Assembly (NCBI GenBank): GCA_045106555.1
Contig: JBGCET010000020.1
Span: forward strand, 124,001 to 188,000
From: JANQOZ01 sp045106555
GTDB lineage: Bacteria; Pseudomonadota; Gammaproteobacteria; Xanthomonadales; SZUA-38
DNA: 64,000 nucleotides
Direction: 5' to 3'
The notes under the pieces were generated by a model. The model made no database searches. It had not been told where the DNA came from and worked only from the letters and a program-made list of their open reading frames with translations. This document shows positions 33,076 through 42,309 of this stretch, one piece after another (positions within the stretch are counted from its first letter, which is position 1; each line of letters opens with the position of its first letter). The translations under genes were made by a program, and so were the position numbers.

Positions 33076-34041
33076 CTAATTTGCGCTGCTGGCGTTAGGA
33101 ATGGCATTCGGCGGGCAGGATGAAAAATCAAATTCATCGGCCAGCAACTGGGCCCAAGCAGGGTTGATCGCTGCGAACCTGCAGGCTCGTTGCAGCGCGC
33201 GATCATGGTGGCCGTCTTGCGCCGACAGGCGAGCTGCAGAGAGCCAGATTCTGTCCCAATGCGGAGCTCGCTGCAGCGCTTCGGAGGCCAACTGCGCTTT
33301 TTGTTCGGCTGACTGACTGCGGCGCGCTCGATTGATTAGCTGTCGCGCGTACGCGGCATCGTACTGGGCTCGCAGTTGTTCAATCGCAAGGCCGGGGGCG
33401 AAGTCAACGCGTAAGTCAGTATCCACAGGCCATCCTTCCTGAGTGGCAACCAGCAGCGCCGCAGACGTTACACCTATGGTTTGGCCGCCGGCGGCATACG
33501 CGGCTTCCAAGGCGCCGAGTAGTCGCTCAGGCAGAGGGCCTTTTGCGTGAAGATAGTGGCTAAGCATCGCCTCCAGCACGGCTTCCGATGTCAACCCATT
33601 TCCCTGCACCGAAACGTGCCTGCGGGTTTGATGGCCTGAGAACTCTGCGGCCTCTCGGCCGGTGTGCGCGGCGGCTGAGCCGTTGATGCTTACAATACCA
33701 ATTTGCCTGAATGCGGAGTCCAGTCCGTCTTCGCATGCCGAGTCGCGATCCAGAGCCTCGACAAGGGCTTTGTCGGCATTGCCGTCCTGCTTTAACTGGC
33801 TCCAAGCTGCGGGTTCATGGCAAGCATTGGTTTCGAACTGGGACACGCCAGCGCCCAGGCCGAACCTGGCAAACGGCACCCCGTCACCAACCGCAAGGTT
33901 ATGCGTAGCGACAGCTACTCCGCATTGCTGTGTATCTGCGTCACAAGCAACGATTGAAAAAGTGGCGTGAGCTTTTGGTGCAGGAAGACTGATTGATCCA
34001 ATCAGCAGTATTAGTGCAGGTGTGAGGTGGTTAGCAGGCAT
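33076..34041 (-). CDS. Secreted DUF1028 (Ntn-hydrolase-like) protein
   Basis: The 321-residue protein has a signal peptide ending near KAHA, then the DUF1028 signature TFSIVACDADTQQCGVAVAT, VGDGVPFARFGLGAGVSQFE and FSGHQTRRHVSVQGNGLTS. DUF1028 proteins have an Ntn-hydrolase-like fold and are predicted peptidases or amidases without a proven reaction. The C-terminal ~70 residues are helical. It precedes the Spondin gene on the same strand, 130 bases away, which probably holds a separate promoter. Confidence 0.87.
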   Translation of the reverse strand: MPANHLTPALILLIGSISLPAPKAHATFSIVACDADTQQCGVAVATHNLAVGDGVPFARFGLGAGVSQFETNACHEPAAWSQLKQDGNADKALVEALDRDSACEDGLDSAFRQIGIVSINGSAAAHTGREAAEFSGHQTRRHVSVQGNGLTSEAVLEAMLSHYLHAKGPLPERLLGALEAAYAAGGQTIGVTSAALLVATQEGWPVDTDLRVDFAPGLAIEQLRAQYDAAYARQLINRARRSQSAEQKAQLASEALQRAPHWDRIWLSAARLSAQDGHHDRALQRACRFAAINPAWAQLLADEFDFSSCPPNAIPNASSAN

Positions 34042-34121
34042 GACGGTCCAGGCGGCGAGGCAAGCTCGGGTTCTACCAAAGACGAATTAGGCTAAATACT
34101 GTTACCTAAATAGTCTGTTGG

Positions 34122-35630
34122 CTAGCCGGTGGCTGGCGTTGATCCTGCCAATGGGAGTGAGAAGATAAAAGAACTGCCGTGCCCGGCACGGCTTTTCGCT
34201 TCGATGCGACTTTGGTGCAGATCCAGAATTCGCTTGACGATGGCCAGGCCCAGGCCAGCACCGGTTTTGTGGGAGCTGGCGGCATCGTCGGGACGGTAGA
34301 ATCGATCGAATAGGTAGGGTAGATCTCGCTGCGCAATGCCGGTGCCTGAATCGTGGACAGTGACTCGCACGTCGCTTTGATCGCCGGGGCTTAGGGAGAC
34401 GCGAATGCTGCCGCCGGCCGGGGTGTGGGCCAGGGCGTTGACGATCAGATTTTCCAGCACTCGTTCGATCAGGCCGATTTCGGCAAAGGCATGGGAGGCC
34501 TCCGGGTCACAGTCCATGGTCAGCGAGACGTCCTTTTGCTGAGCACGCAGCTGAAAGTTTTGCAGCACGTCGCTGGCCAGCTCAGCCAGGCAAAAGGGTT
34601 CCGGGTTGGGCTTGCGGTGGGTGGCCTCCAGGCAGGAAAGCTCAAACAACTCGTCAACCAGCCGGGTCAGCCGATCACAGCTTTTGCTCGCAATATCCAC
34701 GTATTCCTGAGTCTGTTGCGGGCTAAGTGTGTCCCGTTTCAAGCGCAGGGTTTGTAAGTAGCCATCCAGCGCAGCCAGCGGCGTGCGCAGATCATGAGAC
34801 ACGTTGGCCACCAGCTGTCGGCGCATCTCATCGGTGCGTTGTATGGTGGTCATTTGATCGGCGATGGTGTGGGTCATCTGGCTGACGCGCGCTTCCAGAC
34901 GGTCAATTTCGTCGCCGTCGTCTGGCGCCCGGTTGGGCACCTCAAGCACCTCTGGAATTTGTTGATCTTTCACGCTGCTGTCAAATTGGCTGACTTGAGC
35001 GTCCAGTTGCCTTAGCCGCCGGGTCAGAGTACGAAATATGATGGTGCCCGTTAGCGCCCCAAAACCGATGAGGAACGCCAATGAGGCGACGCTGATACTC
35101 CAGAGCGTGTCTTCACTGACCTTGGCAGCGGCGTCGTCGAACGCATCGCTGCCCAAAACCACATACAGATAACCGTAGGTAATGCCCTGTGTTTGCGCTG
35201 GCGCTGCGGAAAACACTTTGCGCCCGTCTACCGAACGGGGGTTGTCACCCCATAGGGGAAACCCGGCGTCGCCTCTGAGAAAGGTCATCACGGGCTCCAT
35301 GGCCACCGACTCGCGTTTGACCCGACGATAGGGCGCCGAGTAGGCCAGGATATTGCCGCTTAAGTCCAGCAGGTACACCTCGATGCTGGGGTTGACTACC
35401 ATCAGCGTCTGGAACACGTGTTCCAACGCTTCGTCGTTCACGCCTTCGGCGCCGATCAGGACGTTTTCGGCCACCAGGTTGCTCGCCAGGTTTTGATGCA
35501 GCTGTTGGTGCACCTGATGTTGGTGACGATCCATGATCAGCTGGCTGATGCTGAGATAAGCGATGCCCACGCTCAGTAACACGGCGAGCAGAGTTAAGGT
35601 CAGCTTGCTGGAAAGGCGCGAAAAACCCAT
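34122..35630 (-). CDS. Membrane sensor histidine kinase
   Basis: The 502-residue kinase has two transmembrane helices (about 10-30 and 170-190) around a ~140-residue periplasmic sensor, then a HAMP-like segment. The HisKA box is VSHDLRTPLAALDGYLQTL, and the HATPase motifs include NLIVNALAHTPAGG, DSGTGI and GAGLGLAIVKRIL. It belongs to the PhoR/BaeS-like classical type. Its ATG overlaps the TGA of the response-regulator gene, so the pair is translationally coupled and almost surely cognate. The signal is unknown. Confidence 0.94.
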   Translation of the reverse strand: MGFSRLSSKLTLTLLAVLLSVGIAYLSISQLIMDRHQHQVHQQLHQNLASNLVAENVLIGAEGVNDEALEHVFQTLMVVNPSIEVYLLDLSGNILAYSAPYRRVKRESVAMEPVMTFLRGDAGFPLWGDNPRSVDGRKVFSAAPAQTQGITYGYLYVVLGSDAFDDAAAKVSEDTLWSISVASLAFLIGFGALTGTIIFRTLTRRLRQLDAQVSQFDSSVKDQQIPEVLEVPNRAPDDGDEIDRLEARVSQMTHTIADQMTTIQRTDEMRRQLVANVSHDLRTPLAALDGYLQTLRLKRDTLSPQQTQEYVDIASKSCDRLTRLVDELFELSCLEATHRKPNPEPFCLAELASDVLQNFQLRAQQKDVSLTMDCDPEASHAFAEIGLIERVLENLIVNALAHTPAGGSIRVSLSPGDQSDVRVTVHDSGTGIAQRDLPYLFDRFYRPDDAASSHKTGAGLGLAIVKRILDLHQSRIEAKSRAGHGSSFIFSLPLAGSTPATG

Positions 35631-36331
35631 CAGACCTCAGCCATCCGATAGCCGGCACCCCACACAGTGCAAATGTACTTCGGGTTGCGTGGATCAACCT
35701 CAAGTTTTGCCCTAAGTCGGTTGATGTGTGAATTGACGGTATGTTCGTAACCGCTATGACTGTAACCCCACACCGCGTCTAGCAGCTGGGCACGACTGAA
35801 CACCCGCCCGGGACGCTGACAAAAATGCAGCAGGAGATCAAACTCTCTTGCTGTCAGTGCGAGTTCTTGTCCTGCCAGTTGGGCTCGCCGTTGATCAATC
35901 TGGACCACCAGATCGCCAACTGCCAGTTCTTCTTGGGCGTGAGTTTCCTGTGGGTTCTGAAGCGCCTCTACCCGGCGAAACAGGGCTTTGACCCGCGCCA
36001 CCAGTTCTAAAATGCTAAAGGGTTTGGACAGGTAATCGTCGGCGCCCGCTTCGAGACCGGAGATGCGATCCAGTTCGGTGGATTTCGCCGTCAGCATCAA
36101 TATGGGGACGTAGGACTCTGCAGCGCGCAGGCGCTGACAGATTTTCAGCCCGCTCATGCCTGGCAGCATTAAATCCAGGATCACCAAGCCAAACTGGCCG
36201 CTTTGGGCCAGGGAAAGCCCCTGAGGACCTTCCGGCGCGTGACGCACCTCACAGCCGATGTCCTTCAGGTGCATGGAGACCAGCCGCGCCAGGTCGGCGT
36301 CGTCTTCCACAATGAGTACAGATCGATTCAC
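35630..36331 (-). CDS. OmpR/PhoB-family response regulator
   Basis: The 233-residue regulator has a receiver domain with the phosphoacceptor in LVILDLMLPGMSG and the conserved Lys in DDYLSKPFSILEL. An OmpR-type winged helix follows (TAREFDLLLHFCQRPGRVFSR ... GYEHTVNSHINRLRAKLEVDP ... TVWGAGYRM). It acts with the overlapping downstream kinase. A 12-base palindrome 21 bases upstream of the start codon may be an autoregulatory site. Target genes unknown. Confidence 0.95.
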   Translation of the reverse strand: MNRSVLIVEDDADLARLVSMHLKDIGCEVRHAPEGPQGLSLAQSGQFGLVILDLMLPGMSGLKICQRLRAAESYVPILMLTAKSTELDRISGLEAGADDYLSKPFSILELVARVKALFRRVEALQNPQETHAQEELAVGDLVVQIDQRRAQLAGQELALTAREFDLLLHFCQRPGRVFSRAQLLDAVWGYSHSGYEHTVNSHINRLRAKLEVDPRNPKYICTVWGAGYRMAEV

Positions 36332-36351
36332 AATTAAGCCCGGTCCGCGGG

Positions 36352-36363
36352 TAGGTATACCTA
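36352..36363. promoter_or_regulatory. 12-bp palindrome upstream of response-regulator gene
   Basis: TAGGTATACCTA is a perfect palindrome 21 bases before the response-regulator start codon. Its position suggests an operator overlapping the promoter, though OmpR-type regulators usually bind direct repeats, so another regulator may use it. Confidence 0.35.
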
Positions 36364-36444
36364 AAGACCGAGCTTAGGGAAGAAAAATCACAAAATTATC
36401 ACCGACCTGCACGGTCTGAGGAGATTCAGGCGTTGTGCGGCAGA

Positions 36445-37608
36445 CTACGCCGCTTCGCTGTGCAGGTCGCAAACCTTCATTAACAGAGGTTGGGTTAATC
36501 CACCGTTGCGCTTAAATTTGAGTAAATGGATCAGGACCGCGTCAGACACTCGTTGTCCCTTGCATACCAGTAGCAATCCCTCATTGGTTTCCACGTTCTG
36601 ATGGAGCGTCATGCCAACTTTGATTTTGCCCACCTCCACCGGCGTGATGGTCTCCCGGGTCGTCTGAGCGCTCAGCATGCTGGCCATGAGGCTAACAATT
36701 TGCGGATCGAATTTGGTGTCGATATTGTTGCTGAGCTTTTTCATTGCCTCATCTTCAGACATACCGACATCGGTATAACGTTCAAAAGCCGCTGCCACAG
36801 CGAGCACCCGGGATTCGAGGGGGATTTCGGTACCACGGGTGTCATCACGGGGCCAACCGCCGCCGTCATAGTGTTTGTGTTGATAGCGAATTATCTCAGC
36901 CACGCGTTCTAAGCGAGGGATTTTTGCCACCGCACTCGCACCGTATTGAGGATGGGACAGAAATTCTTCTGCCTCCTGCGCATTCAGACAATGACCATGG
37001 CGGATCTTTTCCAGGATGAAATCACTGACGGTAATGCATCCCAACTGCCCCAGGGTGGCCGCAATATTTAGTTGCCAGAGTTTGATTCCGTCAACTTCTT
37101 CACCCAGTTGTTTTGCCAGATCTCTGATGCGCCCGGCCATGCCAAACACTTCGGGTTTCGCCAGGGCCAAAATATCGGCAATGGTTTTCACACTCCCATT
37201 GAGGGTCTTTTCCAACAGCTCCTTTTCGGCACTGATCAGCTGATGTTGCCGCAGGGCGGCATTGGCGACGTTAGAGAGAATTTCGGTATTTAGCGGTTTG
37301 CTTAAGAAACGAAAAACCTGTCCTTTGTTGACCGATTCAACGGCGGTCAGTTGATCGTTGTTGCCGGTCAGCATCACTCTGACAATATCCGGCCAACGCT
37401 TGCGAACCTCAGCCAGAAAATCCGCGCCTGACATAGCTGGCATACGCATATCCGATATCACAACGGCAATGTCATCGCGCTCGTCCAACAGCTTCAATGC
37501 TTTGCTCGGGCAGTCGCAGGTCAGCAGGTCTACCTGTCGGCGCAAGTTCCGACTAATGGCCTGCAGGATGTTAGGTTCATCATCGACAAATAGGACACGG
37601 TATTTCAT
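36445..37608 (-). CDS. Response regulator with degenerate HD-GYP output domain
   Basis: The 387-residue protein has a receiver (VLFVDDEPNILQ, acceptor in VVISDMRMPAMSG, Lys in FRFLSKPL) followed by an HD-GYP-like domain. The HD pair is lost: the usual LHDIGK reads LGQLGC. The HHExxDGxGYP box reads QHKHYDGGGWP, and DxFDALT reads AAFERYT. It is therefore unlikely to hydrolyse cyclic di-GMP and may act as a binding or scaffold protein. A C-terminal ~60-residue beta-rich extension follows. ATG 37608 is preceded by GAGGA and preferred over 37644. It belongs to the PAS kinase cluster upstream. Confidence 0.85.
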   Translation of the reverse strand: MKYRVLFVDDEPNILQAISRNLRRQVDLLTCDCPSKALKLLDERDDIAVVISDMRMPAMSGADFLAEVRKRWPDIVRVMLTGNNDQLTAVESVNKGQVFRFLSKPLNTEILSNVANAALRQHQLISAEKELLEKTLNGSVKTIADILALAKPEVFGMAGRIRDLAKQLGEEVDGIKLWQLNIAATLGQLGCITVSDFILEKIRHGHCLNAQEAEEFLSHPQYGASAVAKIPRLERVAEIIRYQHKHYDGGGWPRDDTRGTEIPLESRVLAVAAAFERYTDVGMSEDEAMKKLSNNIDTKFDPQIVSLMASMLSAQTTRETITPVEVGKIKVGMTLHQNVETNEGLLLVCKGQRVSDAVLIHLLKFKRNGGLTQPLLMKVCDLHSEAA

Positions 37609-37627
37609 GGTCAATCCTCGGTAAAAC

Positions 37628-38191
37628 TTAGGCGGTCTTGGCAAGCTCTAACCAGCGATCAATGTCTGACGCGGTGGCAAGATGAGATAACGACCCAACA
37701 AGCCGGTCGTAATCATGATGTTCGTCTTCAAATTTCTTTATAGCTACCGCCACGATCACGGCACGGCAGACGTGAGTCGGGTTTTCAATGTCATCAGCAT
37801 GATGCAGCGCTACGGCTTCAACTACGGTGTCCGGTAGCCCCCAAAGACCGAGCAAAAATGCGCCGACCTGGGGATGAGTGACGCCGAGGATCTGTTTTTC
37901 GGCGTCCAATAATGGTGCGTTTCGCTGAACCGTGCTCATCACCGTCTAATATTGGGCCCGGCAAAGGCTGGCAAGGGCTAACCTGCCAATTTCCAGCAGC
38001 TGTGCGCCGGTCATGCCGGGCATCTTCATATCGGTAACTAAGACATCAAAATTGCCGCCTGCCAACATGCCAAGCGCCTGATCGCCACCGTCCGCGAAAT
38101 CGCTGGAAAATTCGTCGCGATAGGGGCGCATCAAACGGCGCAGGCCTTGCAAAATATTTGGTTCGTCGTCTACGAACAACACCTTTTTCAT
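37628..38191 (-). pseudogene. Decayed response regulator-HDOD gene
   Basis: Residues 1-67 are a receiver start (KKVLFVDDEPNILQGLRRL, VLVTDMKMPGMTGAQLLE). The next codon joins directly to what is normally the end of an HDOD domain (IGRLALASL ... ILGVTHPQVGAFLLGLWGLP ... EAVALHH). About 200 residues expected between them are missing. In the same frame a TAG at 37946-37948 interrupts the chain after RAQY. An internal GTG/ATG could restart a 103-104 residue fragment. The start overlaps the kinase stop (ATGA), which shows this was once the kinase's coupled partner. Confidence 0.8.
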
Positions 38192-40368
38192 GCCGCTGCC
38201 TCATTGACGTCTTGCGCCTCCTGGGTGAGCGGTAGGGTGATCACAAACTTGCTGCCTTTGCCGGGTTCCGAGCTCACCTGGATTTTTCCGCCGTGGCTCT
38301 GGTCGATTATTCTGTGGGCAATTGCCAAACCCTGGCCGGTACCTTTGCCAACCGGCTTGGTGGTAAAGAACGGGTCAAACACCCGCTCGATTACCTCTTG
38401 AGGGATTCCGCACCCGGTATCGGCTATGACGATTTCTACCTCATCATCAAGCTGTCGAGTGGACACCGAGATTGTTCCCATCGTTGTCGGTTCTTCCCCC
38501 GCCACTTCTGCGATGGCATGACTGGCATTGACGACCAAGTTGAGTAAGACCTGATTCATAGCTGAGGGGTTGAGCACCACGGCTGGAAGGTTCGGCTCCA
38601 GTTGAAAATCTACTGTTGCCAGGTATTTCCACTCATTGCTGGCAACGGTCAGGACCGACTCAATCAACCGATTGAGGTCGGTTGGCTCAAAATTCTCTGC
38701 GTCTGGATGAGAAAAGTCCTTCATGGCGCGAACGATTTTTGAAATCTGCGAAACGCCCTGACAGGACTGCTCCAAAGCCTGGGGCACTTCCTCCATCAAA
38801 AATTGCAGGTCTGCCGTTTCGGCCAGTGTTTGTGCTCGATGGACCCATTCGGCGTCTTTGTTATCGGCTATCGGCGTCGCGAGGTGTTTCATCAAATCCG
38901 TAACATCGCTCATCGCCGTGGTGAGAAAGGCCAAGTTGTCGCTGACGTATTGACTTGGAGTGTTAATCTCATGAGCGATACCCGCGGCAAGTTGACCTAC
39001 TGCCTCAAGCTTCTGGCTGGTTTTCAGCTCGGTGGCCATCTGGTCACGTTCAAGCATCGCGCGCCGTTCCAGGGTGACGTCTACCACGGAAACAATGGAG
39101 CTTTGAAAAACGTTTTGGGTATCAAATTTCGATTTGTATTCAAGCGAACCATCAATAATGTTGCCGCAGCGGGTCTTAAGTTGTACATCGATGGCGCCAG
39201 GGGATTCACGCTCGCTGAGAGTGTTTCTGAAATAGTCTCGTCGCGGCCCTTCGAATACAAAATGATCCAACGCCGGAAGCCCAATCACTTCTTCCTTTTG
39301 ATAGCCCAGCGTATTGAGAAAAAAGTAATTAACATTGGTGACGCATCCTTTATGATCTACCGAATAAAGCATAATGGGCGTCTTGTTGTAGAGTTCGCGA
39401 AACTCAATTTCTGCGGCTCGTGCAACGCGCTGTGCCTCAACATGAGCGGTCATGTCGACCAGCGTACCTTCTGCCGCGTTCTTGTCGTCATAGCGGGGAA
39501 TCTCGCGCAGTGACAGTTGGACATCCAGCGCTTTGCCTTGCCGGTTCCAGAATACATGTGGGGTGTTGGTGATAACGTCTGGTGAGCGGCGCATCCGATG
39601 GGATTCGGGAGCTAGCATTGAATCGTGGCCCAAATCGTTGAGTTGCTCTAGAGTTTCGCAGCCCATCAGGTTCAGCATCGAAAGATTGGCTCTTAGGTAA
39701 ATTCCATCCGCGCCGCAATGGAACATGGGGACAGGCAAGTCCACGAACGCTCGAAACAACTCCGCTCTGGCATGCTTTAAAGATTCTTCGGCAAGTACGC
39801 AGTCTGTTTCGTCGATGACTACGCAATCAGCGCCGCGGATATTGCCCCGGGAATCATGGGTTAACTGAGCATTGATTGAGGCAAAAAACGGTTTGCCGTT
39901 AGAGCGTCTAAGAGCGAATTTCAAATTTCTGACGTAACCGGTGTCTACGAGTTCTTTGGTTAACGGCTGACCTTCTGACTGAGCATTGAAAGCCTCCCGT
40001 TGTTCATCAGGCATGAAATCTCGCATTTGGCGGCCGATGAGCTCAGATTTTGGATACCCCAATTTCTGTGCTCCCATATTGTTGATTTCGATGATGCGGG
40101 CGTTTTCGTCAGTCGAGTACAGCAAAATGGGTGAGTTATTGAATACCGAATTGAGCCGGTTAAGCTGTTGATCGTGCTTGCGCCCCAAGCGGATAACGCC
40201 CACTACCAGCAGCAGTTGAGTGACAGCAAGCGCAGCCACGATGGCCGGTGACGGCTTTCCTGAGAATAGAAACAAAAGCAAGGCGCTGACTAAACAAAAG
40301 CTGGCAACCCCTGCGGCCTGCCAGATCCTGTCGTCGTTCACAAATTTCTTGATGGCAGCATCAACCAT
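38188..40368 (-). CDS. Multi-PAS sensor histidine kinase
   Basis: The 726-residue kinase has two closely spaced transmembrane helices (residues ~18-62) with almost no periplasmic loop, then three PAS domains (about 70-190, 200-310 and 325-435). The phosphoacceptor is in AAGIAHEINTPSQYVSDN, and the HATPase region includes NQVLLNLVVNASHAI, DTGCGIP and GTGQGLAIAHRII. The H-box type is that of kinases working with RR-HD-type outputs. The immediate downstream partner gene is broken, so signalling may now pass to the degenerate HD-GYP regulator or elsewhere. Confidence 0.92.
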   Translation of the reverse strand: MVDAAIKKFVNDDRIWQAAGVASFCLVSALLLFLFSGKPSPAIVAALAVTQLLLVVGVIRLGRKHDQQLNRLNSVFNNSPILLYSTDENARIIEINNMGAQKLGYPKSELIGRQMRDFMPDEQREAFNAQSEGQPLTKELVDTGYVRNLKFALRRSNGKPFFASINAQLTHDSRGNIRGADCVVIDETDCVLAEESLKHARAELFRAFVDLPVPMFHCGADGIYLRANLSMLNLMGCETLEQLNDLGHDSMLAPESHRMRRSPDVITNTPHVFWNRQGKALDVQLSLREIPRYDDKNAAEGTLVDMTAHVEAQRVARAAEIEFRELYNKTPIMLYSVDHKGCVTNVNYFFLNTLGYQKEEVIGLPALDHFVFEGPRRDYFRNTLSERESPGAIDVQLKTRCGNIIDGSLEYKSKFDTQNVFQSSIVSVVDVTLERRAMLERDQMATELKTSQKLEAVGQLAAGIAHEINTPSQYVSDNLAFLTTAMSDVTDLMKHLATPIADNKDAEWVHRAQTLAETADLQFLMEEVPQALEQSCQGVSQISKIVRAMKDFSHPDAENFEPTDLNRLIESVLTVASNEWKYLATVDFQLEPNLPAVVLNPSAMNQVLLNLVVNASHAIAEVAGEEPTTMGTISVSTRQLDDEVEIVIADTGCGIPQEVIERVFDPFFTTKPVGKGTGQGLAIAHRIIDQSHGGKIQVSSEPGKGSKFVITLPLTQEAQDVNEAAA

Positions 40369-40853
40369 CGCGAGCTTCCCGGAGTTCGATACAGAGAGTA
40401 TCGACCGCGGTGATAAGCGCTTTAGTTGACGTCGAACGTCTACTTCCTAGAGGGCTGTTTGAGAAAGTGTCATGAAAGCCACAGCTGGCAACAAGGGTGT
40501 GCCTAAATGCTCAATAACCGCAGGTGATTGAACATGTGAGAGATCAAAAAATCACTTTCTTCGGTGTCGGTGTAGAAAAAGCCATGGATCGCTTTTTCTA
40601 CCGCTTACTAGTCCATAAGTCATGGTGGCGAAACCTTTTTCGCCCAGGCCGGTCTACTTAAGTAAGCCCGCAAGGCTGGATCCATCTCCCTCCCTGAGTG
40701 GATCCGCGCGGAGACGGTGTTTCCCCAAGCCCGTTTCCACATGACCCCGGAGGTTTCCCCTTCCTCCGGGGTCAATCTTGCGATCTGGTGGCCAGCAATG
40801 GCCGCAATAAGGTGACCGGACGACCCGCCCAGACGAGGCGTCAACGGTGTACT
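40369..40853. other. Long non-coding spacer before hemF
   Basis: These 485 bases hold no convincing gene. A 74-codon minus-strand frame at 40620-40844 has no recognisable domain. The right half contains a series of hairpins described separately. The left part (40440-40560) shows GAAAGTG at about 40453 and its complement CACTTTC near 40551, with no further pattern I can support. Confidence 0.5.
40572..40774. repeat. Series of four hairpins in the hemF-distal spacer
   Basis: Four perfect inverted repeats occur in 203 bases: GTAGAAAAAGC 40572-40582/40591-40601; GGCGAAA 40627-40633/40638-40644; GGATCCA 40678-40684/40699-40705; TGACCCCGGAGG 40742-40753/40763-40774. A 10-base palindrome TACTTAAGTA lies at 40655-40664. 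The last hairpin is 80 bases after the hemF stop and could be its terminator, though no T tract follows. Together they suggest a structured RNA or remnant element. Confidence 0.5.
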
Positions 40854-41762
40854 TCAGGCTTTGCTGTCAGCGAGCCAGTCTCTGGGTTTCAAGTAGTTGG
40901 CCAGCTCAGCTTCCGCCGTGCCCTCAGCGGGTTTCCAGTCGTAACGCCAAGCCACTTTGGGTGGTAGCGACATCAGGATAGATTCAGTACGTCCGCCGGT
41001 TTGCAGGCCGAACAGGGTGCCTCGATCGTAGACCAAATTGAATTCCACGTAGCGGCCGCGTCGGTAGGCCTGGAAGTCTCGTTGAGCCTCCGTGTAAGGG
41101 ATGTCTTTGCGACGTTCCAAAATCGGTTGGTAGGCGGGCACATAGTGATCTCCGACGCTGCGCATCAGGGCAAAGCTATCGTCGAAGCTTGGCTCGTTCA
41201 GGTCGTCAAAAAACAGGCCGCCAATCCCCCGTGTTTCCGCTCGGTGCTTGAGATAGAAATAGTCGTCACACCACTTCTTGTAGCGGGGATAAACCTGCTC
41301 ACCAAACGGACTGACGGCTTTCTTGGCGGTTTCATGCCAGTGCACCACGTCCTCGTCATAGGCGTAGTAAGGGGTTAGGTCGAACCCGCCGCCGAACCAC
41401 CAAATGGGCTCAGCGCCGGGTTTTTCTGCCACAAAGAAACGTACATTGGCATGGCTGGTGGGTGCGTGGGGATTGCGGGGGTGAATCACCAGCGAAACAC
41501 CCATGGCTTCAAATCCCCGTCCGGCCAGTTCGGGCCGTTTTTCCGTGGCGCTGCCAGGGAGTTTGTCACCGCGGACATGGGACATGCCTACACCCGCTTT
41601 TTCCAGCACATCCCCATCTTCCAGTATGCGTGAGCGCCCGCCACCGCCGTTGGCGTGTTGCCACTGGTCTTCGCCGAACGATCCGCCGTCCACTGCAGCC
41701 AGCGCGTCACAGATTTGCCCTTGAAGCCCTGTCAGATAGGTTTTAACCGCCTCTTTGTTCAT
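40854..41762 (-). CDS. hemF: Aerobic coproporphyrinogen III oxidase
   Basis: The 302-residue HemF converts coproporphyrinogen III to protoporphyrinogen IX using oxygen. Signatures include MGVSLVIHPRNPHAPTSHAN, WWFGGGFDLTPYY, RGIGGLFFDDL and GRYVEFNLVYDRGTLFGLQT. It has full family length. Its ATG overlaps the tsaC stop (ATGA). Presence of the oxygen-dependent enzyme indicates an aerobic lifestyle. Confidence 0.97.
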   Translation of the reverse strand: MNKEAVKTYLTGLQGQICDALAAVDGGSFGEDQWQHANGGGGRSRILEDGDVLEKAGVGMSHVRGDKLPGSATEKRPELAGRGFEAMGVSLVIHPRNPHAPTSHANVRFFVAEKPGAEPIWWFGGGFDLTPYYAYDEDVVHWHETAKKAVSPFGEQVYPRYKKWCDDYFYLKHRAETRGIGGLFFDDLNEPSFDDSFALMRSVGDHYVPAYQPILERRKDIPYTEAQRDFQAYRRGRYVEFNLVYDRGTLFGLQTGGRTESILMSLPPKVAWRYDWKPAEGTAEAELANYLKPRDWLADSKA

Positions 41763-42307
41763 CCTTTCCTCACTACCTGCCCGCTGCGGGCATCTCGAAT
41801 TTCAGTGGGTTGTTGGCGTCCCCCAAGCGGGCCGTCAACAATAGGCACCGAATAAGCAAAATAGTCATTGACCTGCTCGTGGGTGCTGGCTGGCGCTTCG
41901 CTGGAGCGGTTCGCGCTGGTCGATACCAGGGGCGTCTCGCAGGCATCCAGCAGTTCCCGCATGGGCGGGTGGCTGGGGATTCTTACGGCAATGGCATTGT
42001 TGCTGGTCACCAAAGGCGGCGCCTGGTCGGTGGCGGGTAGTATCCAGGTGACCGGTCCCGGCCAGCTGGCCAGAATACTTCCTCGATCAATTTGCGCCCA
42101 GGCGACCCATGGGTCAATTTGGCTGATGTTGCTGGCAATGACAATCATGCCTTTATCAGCGGGTCTGCCCTTCAGTTCCAGCACGGCGTCCACCGCCGCA
42201 TCGTTGAAGGGATCGCAGCCGATTCCGAACACCCCTTCAGTGGGATACGCGATGACCCCGCCCTGAGACACGAAACCCGCGGCGTCCCGGGCATTGAGTA
42301 GTGCCAT
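41759..42307 (-). CDS. tsaC: L-threonylcarbamoyladenylate synthase (TsaC/Sua5-YrdC)
   Basis: The 182-residue single-domain YrdC-type protein makes threonylcarbamoyl-AMP for t6A37 of tRNAs. The signature GGVIAYPTEGVFGIGCDPFN, the KGRPADKGMIVIAS loop and the closing STSANRSSEAPAS match TsaC. It starts two bases after the topA stop and overlaps hemF, so topA-tsaC-hemF form one transcription unit. Confidence 0.95.
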   Translation of the reverse strand: MALLNARDAAGFVSQGGVIAYPTEGVFGIGCDPFNDAAVDAVLELKGRPADKGMIVIASNISQIDPWVAWAQIDRGSILASWPGPVTWILPATDQAPPLVTSNNAIAVRIPSHPPMRELLDACETPLVSTSANRSSEAPASTHEQVNDYFAYSVPIVDGPLGGRQQPTEIRDARSGQVVRKG

Positions 42308-42309
42308 AA

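Noticed and set aside
40620..40844. Minus-strand 74-codon frame between the PAS kinase gene and hemF
   Set aside because: No ribosome-binding site, no recognisable domain, and it runs through three hairpins.
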